30,425 bases of DNA from a virus. The stretch is from positions 1-30,425 of the IMG/VR virus record IMGVR_UViG_3300010885_023949; one strand, written 5' to 3'. The notes beneath the pieces were generated by a model. That model did not search any database, was not told the origin of the DNA, and worked only from the letters and a program-made list of their open reading frames with translations. A program made the position numbers and the translations under genes. Positions within the stretch are counted from its first letter, which is position 1. The number at the start of each line of letters is the position of its first letter. Positions 25,406 through 30,425 of this stretch are shown piece by piece.

Positions 25406-25479
25406 TATGTAATTAATACAAATATGAGAACATTATGTAGCATAATCAAATACATAATTTGCTCAATAGCTATATTATG
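25404..25479. promoter_or_regulatory. Candidate operator: five CATAAT/ATTATG half-sites
   Basis: ATTATG at 25404-25409, 25432-25437 and 25474-25479; CATAAT at 25441-25446 and 25453-25458. The middle pair forms ATTATG-TAG-CATAAT, a perfect palindrome. It lies between a minus-strand TTTG (25447-25450 region) and TATTTG just upstream of the winged-helix start codon, so binding there would block a promoter. Confidence 0.5.
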
Positions 25480-25723
25480 CATTAATATCTTTATGAAACA
25501 ATACATTAAAATTCACTAACACCAATCCAATTGTCAATCTATCTATACATTGATATCCATCTTCATATGTTCTATCGTAAGAAACACCTAGATTATAATA
25601 AGGACTATCTAACATATTAATCTCCACTAATATCTCCACCTTAATATTCCCATACATTCCATAATATATAGATGATACAATCAATATAAGCATTACACCC
25701 AGTAACATTATTATTCCATTCAT
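25475..25723 (-). CDS. Small membrane-anchored protein
   Basis: 82 aa from ATG 25723 (MNGIIMLLGVMLILIVSSIY), preceded by the A-rich leader CACAAACAAAC; an in-frame non-ATG extension to 25765 is unlikely. Residues 3-20 form one membrane segment; the rest has a Tyr-rich part (NMLDSPYYNLGVSYDRTYED) that would be outside or in the periplasm, and an end with hydrophobic strand character. First gene of the leftward block, served by the promoter at 25791-25822. A lysis or exclusion role is possible but not shown. Confidence 0.55.
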   Translation of the reverse strand: MNGIIMLLGVMLILIVSSIYYGMYGNIKVEILVEINMLDSPYYNLGVSYDRTYEDGYQCIDRLTIGLVLVNFNVLFHKDINA

Positions 25724-25790
25724 GTTTGTTTGTGAGTTTATAGTGTACCCACCCTCCACCCTCAAAGGTGAGGAAGATAAAGCATATAAA

Positions 25791-25822
25791 CAAATTTATT
25801 TTTTAAAAATAATTTTTTCAAA
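25791..25822 (-). promoter_or_regulatory. Leftward promoter at the divergence point
   Basis: Minus strand TTTG (25819-25822), 20 bases, TAAATTTG (25791-25798), an exact match to TTTG / TAnnTTTG. It points into the leftward block; the start codon of the 82-aa gene is about 68 bases downstream, behind a G-rich leader. Confidence 0.65.
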
Positions 25823-25890
25823 ATATAGGGGGCCCTATGTTGGGGAGAGAGTTGACCAATCCCAATTACTACCCCACCCATAATTTGGCA

Positions 25891-25911
25891 GGTTGGGGAT
25901 AGTCCCCAGCC
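25891..25911 (+). promoter_or_regulatory. Very stable three-base-loop hairpin in leader of first rightward gene
   Basis: GGTTGGGGA-TAG-TCCCCAGCC: nine pairs with one G-T, loop of three, ending 23 bases before the ATG at 25935. No U tract follows, so it is not a terminator. It could stabilise the mRNA or, by analogy with N4-type virion polymerase promoters, mark an early promoter. Confidence 0.5.
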
Positions 25912-25934
25912 ATAAAACCACAAATAAAACAATT

Positions 25935-26318
25935 ATGACTACAGAAGAATTATTATCGACAATGACATTTACTGATGCTACTGCTAATGATGCACAGTCT
26001 CCAGGAACATTACAAGAACTCTTTACAGGATTTGATTTACTACCTGTAAAGAATAGTAAGAGTGGTGCAAAGCGTGCCAGCATCATGGCTCGTAAGGACA
26101 ATAAGGTTTATACTATTGTTTGTAGTCCTGCTGTTACTGAATTGTTTCGTGCTGATTTGATTAGCATGGAGCACATTGTAGGCTTTCCAATCTTACGTGG
26201 TAACAATGGTGGCACTTACGTTACACTGCCAAGTAATGGTTGGACTGCAATTAAGGATATAGTTAGAAAAGACTTTGTTCCTGCTCCAGTAGCACATAAT
26301 GATTTAATAGCCTTATAG
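25935..26318 (+). CDS. First rightward (early) gene, unknown function
   Basis: 127 aa from ATG 25935, behind leader AAATAAAACAATT. A TTG 42 bases upstream would lie inside the leader hairpin, so the ATG is preferred. Residues 1-25 acidic/Thr-rich; then FDLLPVKNSKSGAKRASIMA (basic), KVYTIVCSPAVTELF, HIVGFPILRGNNGGTYVTLP and a hydrophobic end. Soluble. Codons such as CGT and GCT are more frequent than in the following AT-rich genes, which with the structured leader suggests high expression. The stop lies inside the hairpin at 26302-26328. Family not recognised. Confidence 0.7.
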   Translation: MTTEELLSTMTFTDATANDAQSPGTLQELFTGFDLLPVKNSKSGAKRASIMARKDNKVYTIVCSPAVTELFRADLISMEHIVGFPILRGNNGGTYVTLPSNGWTAIKDIVRKDFVPAPVAHNDLIAL

Positions 26319-26328
26319 GCTATTAAAT
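26302..26328 (+). terminator. Hairpin over the stop codon of the first rightward gene
   Basis: 12 perfect pairs (ATTTAATAGCCT / AGGCTATTAAAT) around a three-base loop. It is followed by TATTGTAT, not a clean U tract, so it may be a weak terminator or an mRNA 3' stabiliser. Confidence 0.5.
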
Positions 26329-26341
26329 TATTGTATGTATA

Positions 26342-26372
26342 GGGGTGGGTGGACCAGTTCACAATGGGTGGG
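26342..26372 (+). other. G-tract cluster with quadruplex potential
   Basis: GGGG-T-GGG then, after 16 bases, GGG-T-GGG. Four runs of three or more G in an AT-rich genome. A related minus-strand cluster (GGGTGGAGGGTGGG) lies at 25748-25761 on the other side of the divergence point. Confidence 0.4.
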
Positions 26373-26396
26373 ATATTAAATCCTACTCATTAAATC

Positions 26397-26479
26397 CTTT
26401 ATTTATTACATAATTAACTATTAGTTAAATAAATAAAGTTCTGTCTTGGACAAAAGTAACTTTTATTAACTATTAGTTA
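26397..26479. repeat. Duplicated palindrome in 287-base gene-free gap
   Basis: The gap 26319-26605 holds no gene. ATTAACTATTAGTTA occurs at 26413-26427 and 26465-26479, 52 bases apart; copy 1 is the palindrome TTAACTA-T-TAGTTAA flanked by CTTTATTTAT / ATAAATAAAG arms (26397-26438). AAAAGT-A-ACTTTT lies between the copies. Could be operators or an origin. Confidence 0.55.
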
Positions 26480-26605
26480 TTTATTTATGTGTCTTTAGGT
26501 GTTAAAGAGATGATGTGTCACCCCTTCATACATGTATATTCCTCTTCTCAATAGCTACAAATCAATACACTAATTAACATACATATAGCTTTAAACTTAA
26601 CTATT

Positions 26606-26839
26606 ATGAAAAAGATGTCTACACAAGATTCTACTAATACATCTAATAAGAATAATCATTCTCCATATGTAATTGTATATGTTGGTCATAACATTGGTGA
26701 TACAGCTGATTCATTTAAACTTGCTTATGAAGGAGGTTTTCTTACACACATTAGTGATGGGTATTATCAATGTAAAAGAATTGTAGCTAGTGATTTCTCT
26801 TTAGTTATAATGTCTAATTTTCCTTTACCTAATAAATAG
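26606..26839 (+). CDS. Small early protein, unknown
   Basis: 77 aa. Hydrophilic Ser/Thr/Asn-rich start (residues 1-19), then VIVYVGHNIGDTADSFKLAY, EGGFLTHISDGYYQCKRIVA and a short hydrophobic strand SLVIMSN. Soluble, probably a small alpha/beta domain. A second ATG three codons in is possible. Codon use is AT-rich like the following genes. It follows the palindrome region, and a TTTA microsatellite (about 26846-26864) separates it from the next gene. Confidence 0.6.
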   Translation: MKKMSTQDSTNTSNKNNHSPYVIVYVGHNIGDTADSFKLAYEGGFLTHISDGYYQCKRIVASDFSLVIMSNFPLPNK

Positions 26840-26878
26840 ATTTCTTTTATTTATTTATTTATTTAAACAAAGAAAGCA

Positions 26879-27157
26879 ATGGAAACAATAACAATTAAAA
26901 TGTTAAAGGAAGATGTTATTCCTATAATAGAAATGTATATGTTTAATATATTTGATCTTAAAGAGAGACAAATATTTAGTGATGAGTATCTAGATATATC
27001 AGCACCATTAGAATTATATAACCAAGAGCTCAATAAGCTTAAGCCTGTTCTTGAAGAATTAGATTATGTTAATTATGTATTTTATGATCTTTGTGAATGG
27101 GATTATGAGAAACATAGAGATTATAATAGTTCTTTAGGTTTTGATATGGAAGGATGA
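26879..27157 (+). CDS. Small early acidic protein (tandem pair, member 1)
   Basis: 92 aa, leader AAACAAAGAAAGCA. Acidic and helical, with YM at 20-21, NIFDLKERQIFSDEY, a conserved-looking YNQELNKLKPVLEELD (47-62), and DLCEWDYEK. The same order of motifs occurs in the next gene (YM, then L.E, then QLENIKPIVRD, then ADWKYDE), suggesting an old duplication. Function unknown; small acidic early phage proteins often bind host enzymes, but nothing here shows a target. Confidence 0.65.
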   Translation: METITIKMLKEDVIPIIEMYMFNIFDLKERQIFSDEYLDISAPLELYNQELNKLKPVLEELDYVNYVFYDLCEWDYEKHRDYNSSLGFDMEG

Positions 27158-27194
27158 TGATGATAAACAATAGATATTTAAAAGATTAGAAACA

Positions 27195-27464
27195 ATGAAA
27201 CAAGAACCAATACAAATAAACATTCTACCATCAGAGTCATATGCTATTGCTTGTCTATATATGAGAGAGATTAAATGTTTGGAAGAGATGTGTGAAGAAG
27301 AGTTATATTATTATGGAGAGACAGAATATTATTATGGTTTATTATATAATTTAGCTTTTTATAAAGAACAACTTGAGAACATTAAGCCTATTGTTAGAGA
27401 CACTAATTTATGTAATGATTTAGAAAAAGCTGATTGGAAGTATGATGAAAATTTATTTATGTAA
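27195..27464 (+). CDS. Small early acidic protein (tandem pair, member 2)
   Basis: 89 aa, leader ATTAGAAACA. Very acidic and Tyr-rich: CLEEMCEEELYYYGETEYYY, then NLAFYKEQLENIKPIVRD and KADWKYDEN. Three cysteines (20, 28, 33) are absent from member 1. Similarity to the preceding gene is weak but collinear. It is the last gene before the 467-base gene-free segment. Function unknown. Confidence 0.65.
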   Translation: MKQEPIQINILPSESYAIACLYMREIKCLEEMCEEELYYYGETEYYYGLLYNLAFYKEQLENIKPIVRDTNLCNDLEKADWKYDENLFM

Positions 27465-27931
27465 ATAAAAACTTATTTCCTTTTGCACACCATTCTCATG
27501 TGGATGTACATTTCTTGTCGTTACCCAGCTTTGTGGGTCAAGATGATGTAAAACCACACTAATTAATAATTGTATTTGGCAATAAGTCCATCATGTGTAT
27601 TAATTAGTCTTCCAAGGATGAGCAGTTGTAATACACATATAGACTCAGTTGAAACCTGGAGAGGCTAACAAGATAGCATTTTTAGAATGCAGGCCCAATC
27701 AATATCTCCTAAATACTGTTTAAGATGGTGTATGCAACACGTACTGTGATGGCTGTCTAGTAATAGAGAGATATGAATATCAGCGTATGTATTACAACTG
27801 AGTGTGTAGAAGGAATGCTTTAGCATAAGAGGTGATGAAACAATGCAGATTAGATGTTGACTAACAAATATCCATATAGACATGAATGGAGGTCTTGATT
27901 TATTACACACAATTTAAACACAGAAATCATT
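27465..27931 (+). ncRNA. Candidate structured non-coding RNA region
   Basis: 467 bases with no plausible gene, GC about ten points above the neighbouring genes in sampled lines. Self-complementary parts: ACCCA/TGGGT (27523/27534), ACTAATTAATA/TATTAATTAGT (27558/27598, 11 bp), GCATT/AATGC (27676/27686), ATATCTC/GAGATAT (27702/27768), CAGTTGTAATACA/TGTATTACAACTG (27623/27788, 13 bp), ACTCAGTTG/CAACTGAGT (27643/27795, 9 bp, exclusive with the previous), ATGC/GCAT (27815/27823), GTGTGTA/TACACAC (27802/27904). Size and structure recall large phage RNAs such as GOLLD or ROOL, but I do not recognise it as either. Strand is assumed from the flanking genes. Confidence 0.5.
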
Positions 27932-28237
27932 ATGAGCAAAATTAGAATATATGGATTTAAGTCCATATCAGTGAATGATTTATTAATTCACACTATTAAT
28001 GTCTCTGTTAGAAATACAGAGATGAATAAGAAAATATTATTAAATAATGATATTTGTTTTAGTGAAAAACAAATTATAAACAGAAGGACTAGTAGACATT
28101 CTTTTCTTTTAGAGATAGTTTATACCACCACTGATTCTAATTCTATATTTTCATTATATACTAGAGTGGGCAACGCATTAAAAAGTATTGCTCAAAATAA
28201 TTTAGATGAAAAATATTATTGGGTTCCTACAACGTAA
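27932..28237 (+). CDS. Small early protein, unknown
   Basis: 101 aa. Segments: KIRIYGFKSISVNDLLIHTI, NDICFSEKQIINRRTSRHSF, then LLEIVYTTTDSNSIFSLYTR and GNALKSIAQNN. Basic middle, beta-rich, soluble. First gene after the putative RNA; the leader TTAAACACAGAAATCATT resembles that of the next gene (TTTAGAAATC), which hints at a shared translation signal. No family recognised. Confidence 0.6.
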   Translation: MSKIRIYGFKSISVNDLLIHTINVSVRNTEMNKKILLNNDICFSEKQIINRRTSRHSFLLEIVYTTTDSNSIFSLYTRVGNALKSIAQNNLDEKYYWVPTT

Positions 28238-28254
28238 ACAAACATTTAGAAATC

Positions 28255-28476
28255 ATGAAATCATTATTATTATTAGCAATATACATTGCTTCATTTATTA
28301 TTATTTTCTTTATTACATCCCTTCCTGGATATGTATTTATTGGTTCTTATAAAGCTGTAATTTATTGTACAGCTTGGCAAGTGATGTATTCATTCTTTAT
28401 TGGATGGTGGATGGCAATATTGCCAGCAAGAGAGTATTATTTTTTAAACAAAGAGTATTTTGATAAAATATTTTAA
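28255..28476 (+). CDS. Two-pass small membrane protein
   Basis: 73 aa from ATG 28255 (MKSLLLLAIYIASFIIIFFI); an upstream TTG start is unlikely because it overlaps the previous gene's end. Two hydrophobic segments (about 2-22 and 32-52, the second with WWMAILP), and a charged C-terminus (AREYYFLNKEYFDKIF). One base separates its stop from the next ATG. Inner-membrane early protein of unknown role; superinfection exclusion is a common job for such genes. Confidence 0.6.
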   Translation: MKSLLLLAIYIASFIIIFFITSLPGYVFIGSYKAVIYCTAWQVMYSFFIGWWMAILPAREYYFLNKEYFDKIF

Positions 28477-28477
28477 T

Positions 28478-28660
28478 ATGAAAGCTAAATATGTTTTAAT
28501 TCTCATCATACTATGTATGGTGGGAATTGCAGGTGTATATTTTAGTATAGCTGAATATGAGGAAAAGATATTATTTATAGCTTATTTTGCTATAATGATT
28601 ATATTCTTTCTTTCAATGCTATCAATTAAATGGATTAAATTCTTATTTCAAATTAGATAA
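28478..28660 (+). CDS. Second small membrane protein
   Basis: 60 aa from ATG 28478 (TAA-T-ATG after the previous gene). Two membrane segments, KYVLILIILCMVGIAGVYF and LFIAYFAIMIIFFLSMLS, linked by a short acidic loop (AEYEEK), with a basic end. It was probably made together with the preceding membrane protein and may act with it. Confidence 0.6.
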   Translation: MKAKYVLILIILCMVGIAGVYFSIAEYEEKILFIAYFAIMIIFFLSMLSIKWIKFLFQIR

Positions 28661-28666
28661 AAAAAA

Positions 28667-28768
28667 ATGGAAAAGACAAAACAATTATTCATTATAGATG
28701 GATACAGAATATGGGCATTTACATATGAGGATGCTCTTCAGAATTATTATGTTATTAGAGATTTATAA
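28667..28768 (+). CDS. 33-aa early miniprotein
   Basis: ATG 28667 behind eight A, TAA at 28766. MEKTKQLFIIDGYRIWAFTY followed by EDALQNYYVIRDL: a beta strand pair then helix, similar in feel to the 54-aa protein at 29211. Short, but the A-rich leader, the close packing and the terminator 6 bases downstream support it. Confidence 0.45.
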   Translation: MEKTKQLFIIDGYRIWAFTYEDALQNYYVIRDL

Positions 28769-28773
28769 ATTAT

Positions 28774-28808
28774 AAAAACAAACAGTGTTTCAAATTCTGT
28801 TTGTTTTT
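28774..28808 (+). terminator. Rho-independent terminator
   Basis: AAAAACAAACAG / CTGTTTGTTTTT, perfect 12 bp with an 11-base loop, the 3' arm itself ending in five T and followed by ATTATTATT. Ends the membrane-protein transcript; the next gene starts 16 bases on. Confidence 0.75.
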
Positions 28809-28823
28809 ATTATTATTGTTGAT

Positions 28824-29024
28824 ATGAAGAAGTTTATAACATTCACTATTAAATGGATAGCTAATAATCTATCTATTCCTTTTTGGACAATAGGACATGT
28901 GCATTTAAGTTTAAATGTATATAATGATATTATAGAAATCATTTCTTCATTAGGTATGAATATAATTGTAGCTTTAGGATTCTGGATAGAATATAAAAAT
29001 CACATAAAAGAAATAAAACTATGA
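28824..29024 (+). CDS. Small membrane-associated protein
   Basis: 66 aa from ATG 28824; an upstream GTG lies within the terminator stem, so is rejected. Amphipathic basic start (KKFITFTIKWIANN), then two hydrophobic stretches (IPFWTIGHVHLSL, MNIIVALGFWIEY) and a basic end. Stop overlaps the next ATG (ATGA). Unknown role. Confidence 0.55.
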   Translation: MKKFITFTIKWIANNLSIPFWTIGHVHLSLNVYNDIIEIISSLGMNIIVALGFWIEYKNHIKEIKL

Positions 29025-29218
29025 ACTCAAAAGAAAAATTAAGAAAGAAAGAAATTTGCTATTGTGACAAATGTGCTTCACCAATGAATAAGAACAGTGG
29101 ATATTTAATTAAAGAGATATATGCTAGACAAATCATTGATGTATTAGTTTGCAGTGATTGTAACAATGAGCATCAAGCTGAATTAAACTGGTCAATTAAT
29201 CATCAATTACATGGATAA
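29021..29218 (+). CDS. Small zinc-ribbon protein
   Basis: 65 aa. C13-Y-C15-D-K-C18 and C44-S-D-C47 are spaced as a four-ligand zinc ribbon, with a basic N-terminus (KEKLRKKEI) and a His-containing tail. Such small ribbons often bind nucleic acid or a polymerase; here that is only a possibility. It overlaps the previous gene by four bases and the next by eight. Confidence 0.65.
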   Translation: MNSKEKLRKKEICYCDKCASPMNKNSGYLIKEIYARQIIDVLVCSDCNNEHQAELNWSINHQLHG

Positions 29219-29375
29219 GCTATATACACACACAATAGTATTTGCTGATGGTGAACTATTGTTATACTCTAATAACTTAAACACAGCAGAAGAGTATTTG
29301 AAATTTTGTCTAGAACATAACATTGTACCAATTAAACATGAACAATTAATTAGAACTATAAATCATGAAGAATAA
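29211..29375 (+). CDS. 54-aa early protein
   Basis: ATG 29211 inside the end of the zinc-ribbon gene (8-base overlap), TAA at 29373. Sequence begins MDKLYTHTIVFADGELLLYS, then NTAEEYLKFCLEHNIVPIK and LIRTINHEE: a beta hairpin and two helices. Unrecognised, but coupled on both sides. Confidence 0.6.
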   Translation: MDKLYTHTIVFADGELLLYSNNLNTAEEYLKFCLEHNIVPIKHEQLIRTINHEE

Positions 29376-29469
29376 TATATTAGATGCAGCAGTGTACCTT
29401 ATAGGAATCATTGTTTTTAGTTGTATTATTATAGGAATCATTAATTTAATAGTAATGGTATGGAAATAG
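29365..29469 (+). CDS. 34-aa single-pass membrane peptide
   Basis: ATG 29365 within the end of the previous gene, TAG at 29467. After MKNNILDAA comes one membrane segment (VYLIGIIVFSCIIIGIINLI) and a short VMVWK end. It overlaps its neighbours by 11 and 10 bases, arguing for translation as part of the chain. Unknown function. Confidence 0.5.
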   Translation: MKNNILDAAVYLIGIIVFSCIIIGIINLIVMVWK

Positions 29470-29825
29470 AAGTGTCAAATGGAGAGATGGTGGATAAGTA
29501 CACCATTCTTCTTATTAAAGCTGAAACGATTAAAGATGAAGATAAGCTGGTTAATATAAAAAAAGAATTATGCCATCTTGATGAGATGGTGTTTAAACTT
29601 GGTCTTAAAAAAGAACATGAAGAACAATTGATAAAGGTGAATCATTCTTTATGGATGGTAGAAGATGAATTAAGAGAATGTGAATCTGCTCAAAGGTTTG
29701 ATGAATATTTTATAGCATTAGCTAGACAAGTGTACACTCTTAATGATGAACGTGCTGCTATAAAGAAACAAATTAACATTGAAACAAAATCAAACTTCAT
29801 AGAAGAAAAATCATACAACAAATGA
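29460..29825 (+). CDS. DUF6165-like helical protein
   Basis: 121 aa. The start (MEIEVSNGEMVDKYTILLIK) matches, as I recall it, the VSNGE-DK-TIL-IK signature of the DUF6165 family found in bacteria near glycan genes and in phages. The rest is helical with coiled-coil character (KLVNIKKELCHLDEMVFKLG, SLWMVEDELRECE, LNDERAAIKKQIN). Soluble. Function of the family is unknown to me. ATG overlaps the membrane peptide by 10 bases and the stop overlaps the next ATG by three. Confidence 0.6.
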   Translation: MEIEVSNGEMVDKYTILLIKAETIKDEDKLVNIKKELCHLDEMVFKLGLKKEHEEQLIKVNHSLWMVEDELRECESAQRFDEYFIALARQVYTLNDERAAIKKQINIETKSNFIEEKSYNK

Positions 29826-29968
29826 AAACAATAACATTAACTCCACATGAATTCTATCAGTTCAAGGAACTGGCACAGAAATTCAAAATTATGTTCTCAT
29901 GCACAGTGATAATGGGAATGATACATGTTGAAGCTGATATTAATATATTAGAAAAATTAGGATATTGA
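29822..29968 (+). CDS. 48-aa early protein
   Basis: ATG 29822 overlapping the upstream stop (ATGA), TGA at 29966. MKTITLTPHEFYQFKELAQK then FKIMFSCTVIMGMIHVEADI and LEKLGY: helix, beta strand and helix. Unrecognised; the start and tight spacing (next ATG one base away) support it. Confidence 0.55.
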   Translation: MKTITLTPHEFYQFKELAQKFKIMFSCTVIMGMIHVEADINILEKLGY

Positions 29969-29969
29969 C

Positions 29970-30419
29970 ATGTATATAGATGCAGAACTAGTGTTAAAGA
30001 GCTATAAGCCCCTTGAGCTAGAAGAAGGTATGTTTTTTGTTAATAAAATAGCAAGAACAGATGCTATTGAACTATTTATTCTAAAAGAACTACCTGATGA
30101 TGAAGAAAAATTTGTAGTGACACATGGTTATCCAATAGAATTATATATTATTCAGCATGAATTAATAAATAATATAGAAACACCTATTCTTCTTGCTACA
30201 CCAGAAGAAATTGGTTGGTGGGATAAAGAAGGTTCAGATGAGTTTACAGAAATTACAATAGAAGAGATTAATAATATCATTAGTCAATTCACTGGATTGT
30301 TGGAAATATACATTGATGACGAAACAGATGCTCCATTATTAATAGAAAATAAAGTGGTGCTTAAGTATCTTACAGATGATGAAGAAGAGTGGGAAGATGA
30401 AGAAGAGAATGAAGACTAG
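29970..30419 (+). CDS. Acidic early protein, unknown
   Basis: 149 aa, complete, TAG at 30417. Alpha/beta N-terminal part (YIDAELVLKSYKPLELEEGM, FVVTHGYPIELYIIQHELIN), a middle with ATPEEIGWWDKEG, and a strongly acidic tail (DDEEEWEDEEENED). It could mimic nucleic acid or bind a basic host protein, as acidic early phage proteins do, but no family is recognised. Confidence 0.6.
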   Translation: MYIDAELVLKSYKPLELEEGMFFVNKIARTDAIELFILKELPDDEEKFVVTHGYPIELYIIQHELINNIETPILLATPEEIGWWDKEGSDEFTEITIEEINNIISQFTGLLEIYIDDETDAPLLIENKVVLKYLTDDEEEWEDEEENED

Positions 30420-30425
30420 TGTGTG

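Noticed and set aside
25835-26101. 88-codon minus-strand frame with a hydrophobic stretch
   Set aside because: Antisense to the well-supported 127-aa early gene and crosses the leader hairpin.
26846-26864. TTTA microsatellite
   Set aside because: Simple repeat in an AT-rich spacer; probably slippage, no further signal attached.
27600-27700. Possible tRNA or group I intron core
   Set aside because: No T-arm GTTC-type loop with flanking stem and no paired intron P/Q/R/S elements could be found.
27665-27910. 81-codon minus-strand frame in the gene-free segment
   Set aside because: Opposite to all neighbours, overlaps the paired RNA arms, has odd Cys/His/Ser-rich composition and no leader like those of real genes here.
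1-30425. Stop-codon reassignment, known in some crAss-like phages
   Set aside because: TAA, TGA and TAG all end well-bounded genes here, and no suppressor tRNA was seen.

Overview
The window looks like part of the genome of a crAss-like phage (order Crassvirales) that infects a Bacteroidota host. The evidence is the gene content and order: terminase large subunit, an 859-aa portal with a Gln-rich C-terminus, a 517-aa capsid protein, a ring/neck cluster and a 1582-aa muzzle-type tail protein, all on one strand, with an HU/IHF-like gene and a winged-helix gene at the head of the block. The DNA is AT-rich. Start codons sit behind A-rich leaders without Shine-Dalgarno motifs, and the best promoters match the Bacteroidota TTTG / TAnnTTTG type. 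TAA, TGA and TAG all end genes here, so I see no stop-codon reassignment. I found no tRNA gene, CRISPR array, integrase or insertion sequence. Family names come from recognising the protein sequences; no database search was run.

Layout. Positions 1-25,765 are all transcribed leftwards and hold the virion and packaging genes. Read in the direction of transcription: a small membrane protein, a winged-helix regulator with a cluster of CATAAT/ATTATG half-sites at its promoter, an HU/IHF-like protein, a zinc protein, two small unknowns, a possible small terminase, terminase, portal, a scaffold candidate with its own promoter, major capsid protein followed by strong hairpins, a group of neck/head/fibre proteins, a double terminator, then a separately promoted unit with a metallophosphoesterase, ring proteins, the muzzle, and a zinc-ribbon cargo-type protein cut by the window edge. 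Four proteins in the fibre/tail part carry poly-threonine tracts, and several share short N-terminal modules.

Positions 25,766-25,934 are the divergence point. A near-consensus leftward promoter lies there, beside G-rich segments and a very stable hairpin in the leader of the first rightward gene. From 25,935 to the end all genes run rightwards: at least 15 small genes, several below 60 codons, many overlapping by 4-14 bases, typical of an early host-takeover cassette. Most cannot be named. Two stretches here have no gene: 26,319-26,605, with duplicated palindromes, and 27,465-27,931, a GC-raised, strongly self-complementary segment that I consider the best candidate for an undescribed element (a structured RNA with mutually exclusive pairings).

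How it fits together: the rightward genes would act early. The regulator and HU/IHF-like gene lead the leftward block and could help switch it on. Terminase, portal, scaffold and capsid genes build and fill the head, and the ring, muzzle, fibre and cargo genes complete the short tail and the material delivered on infection.
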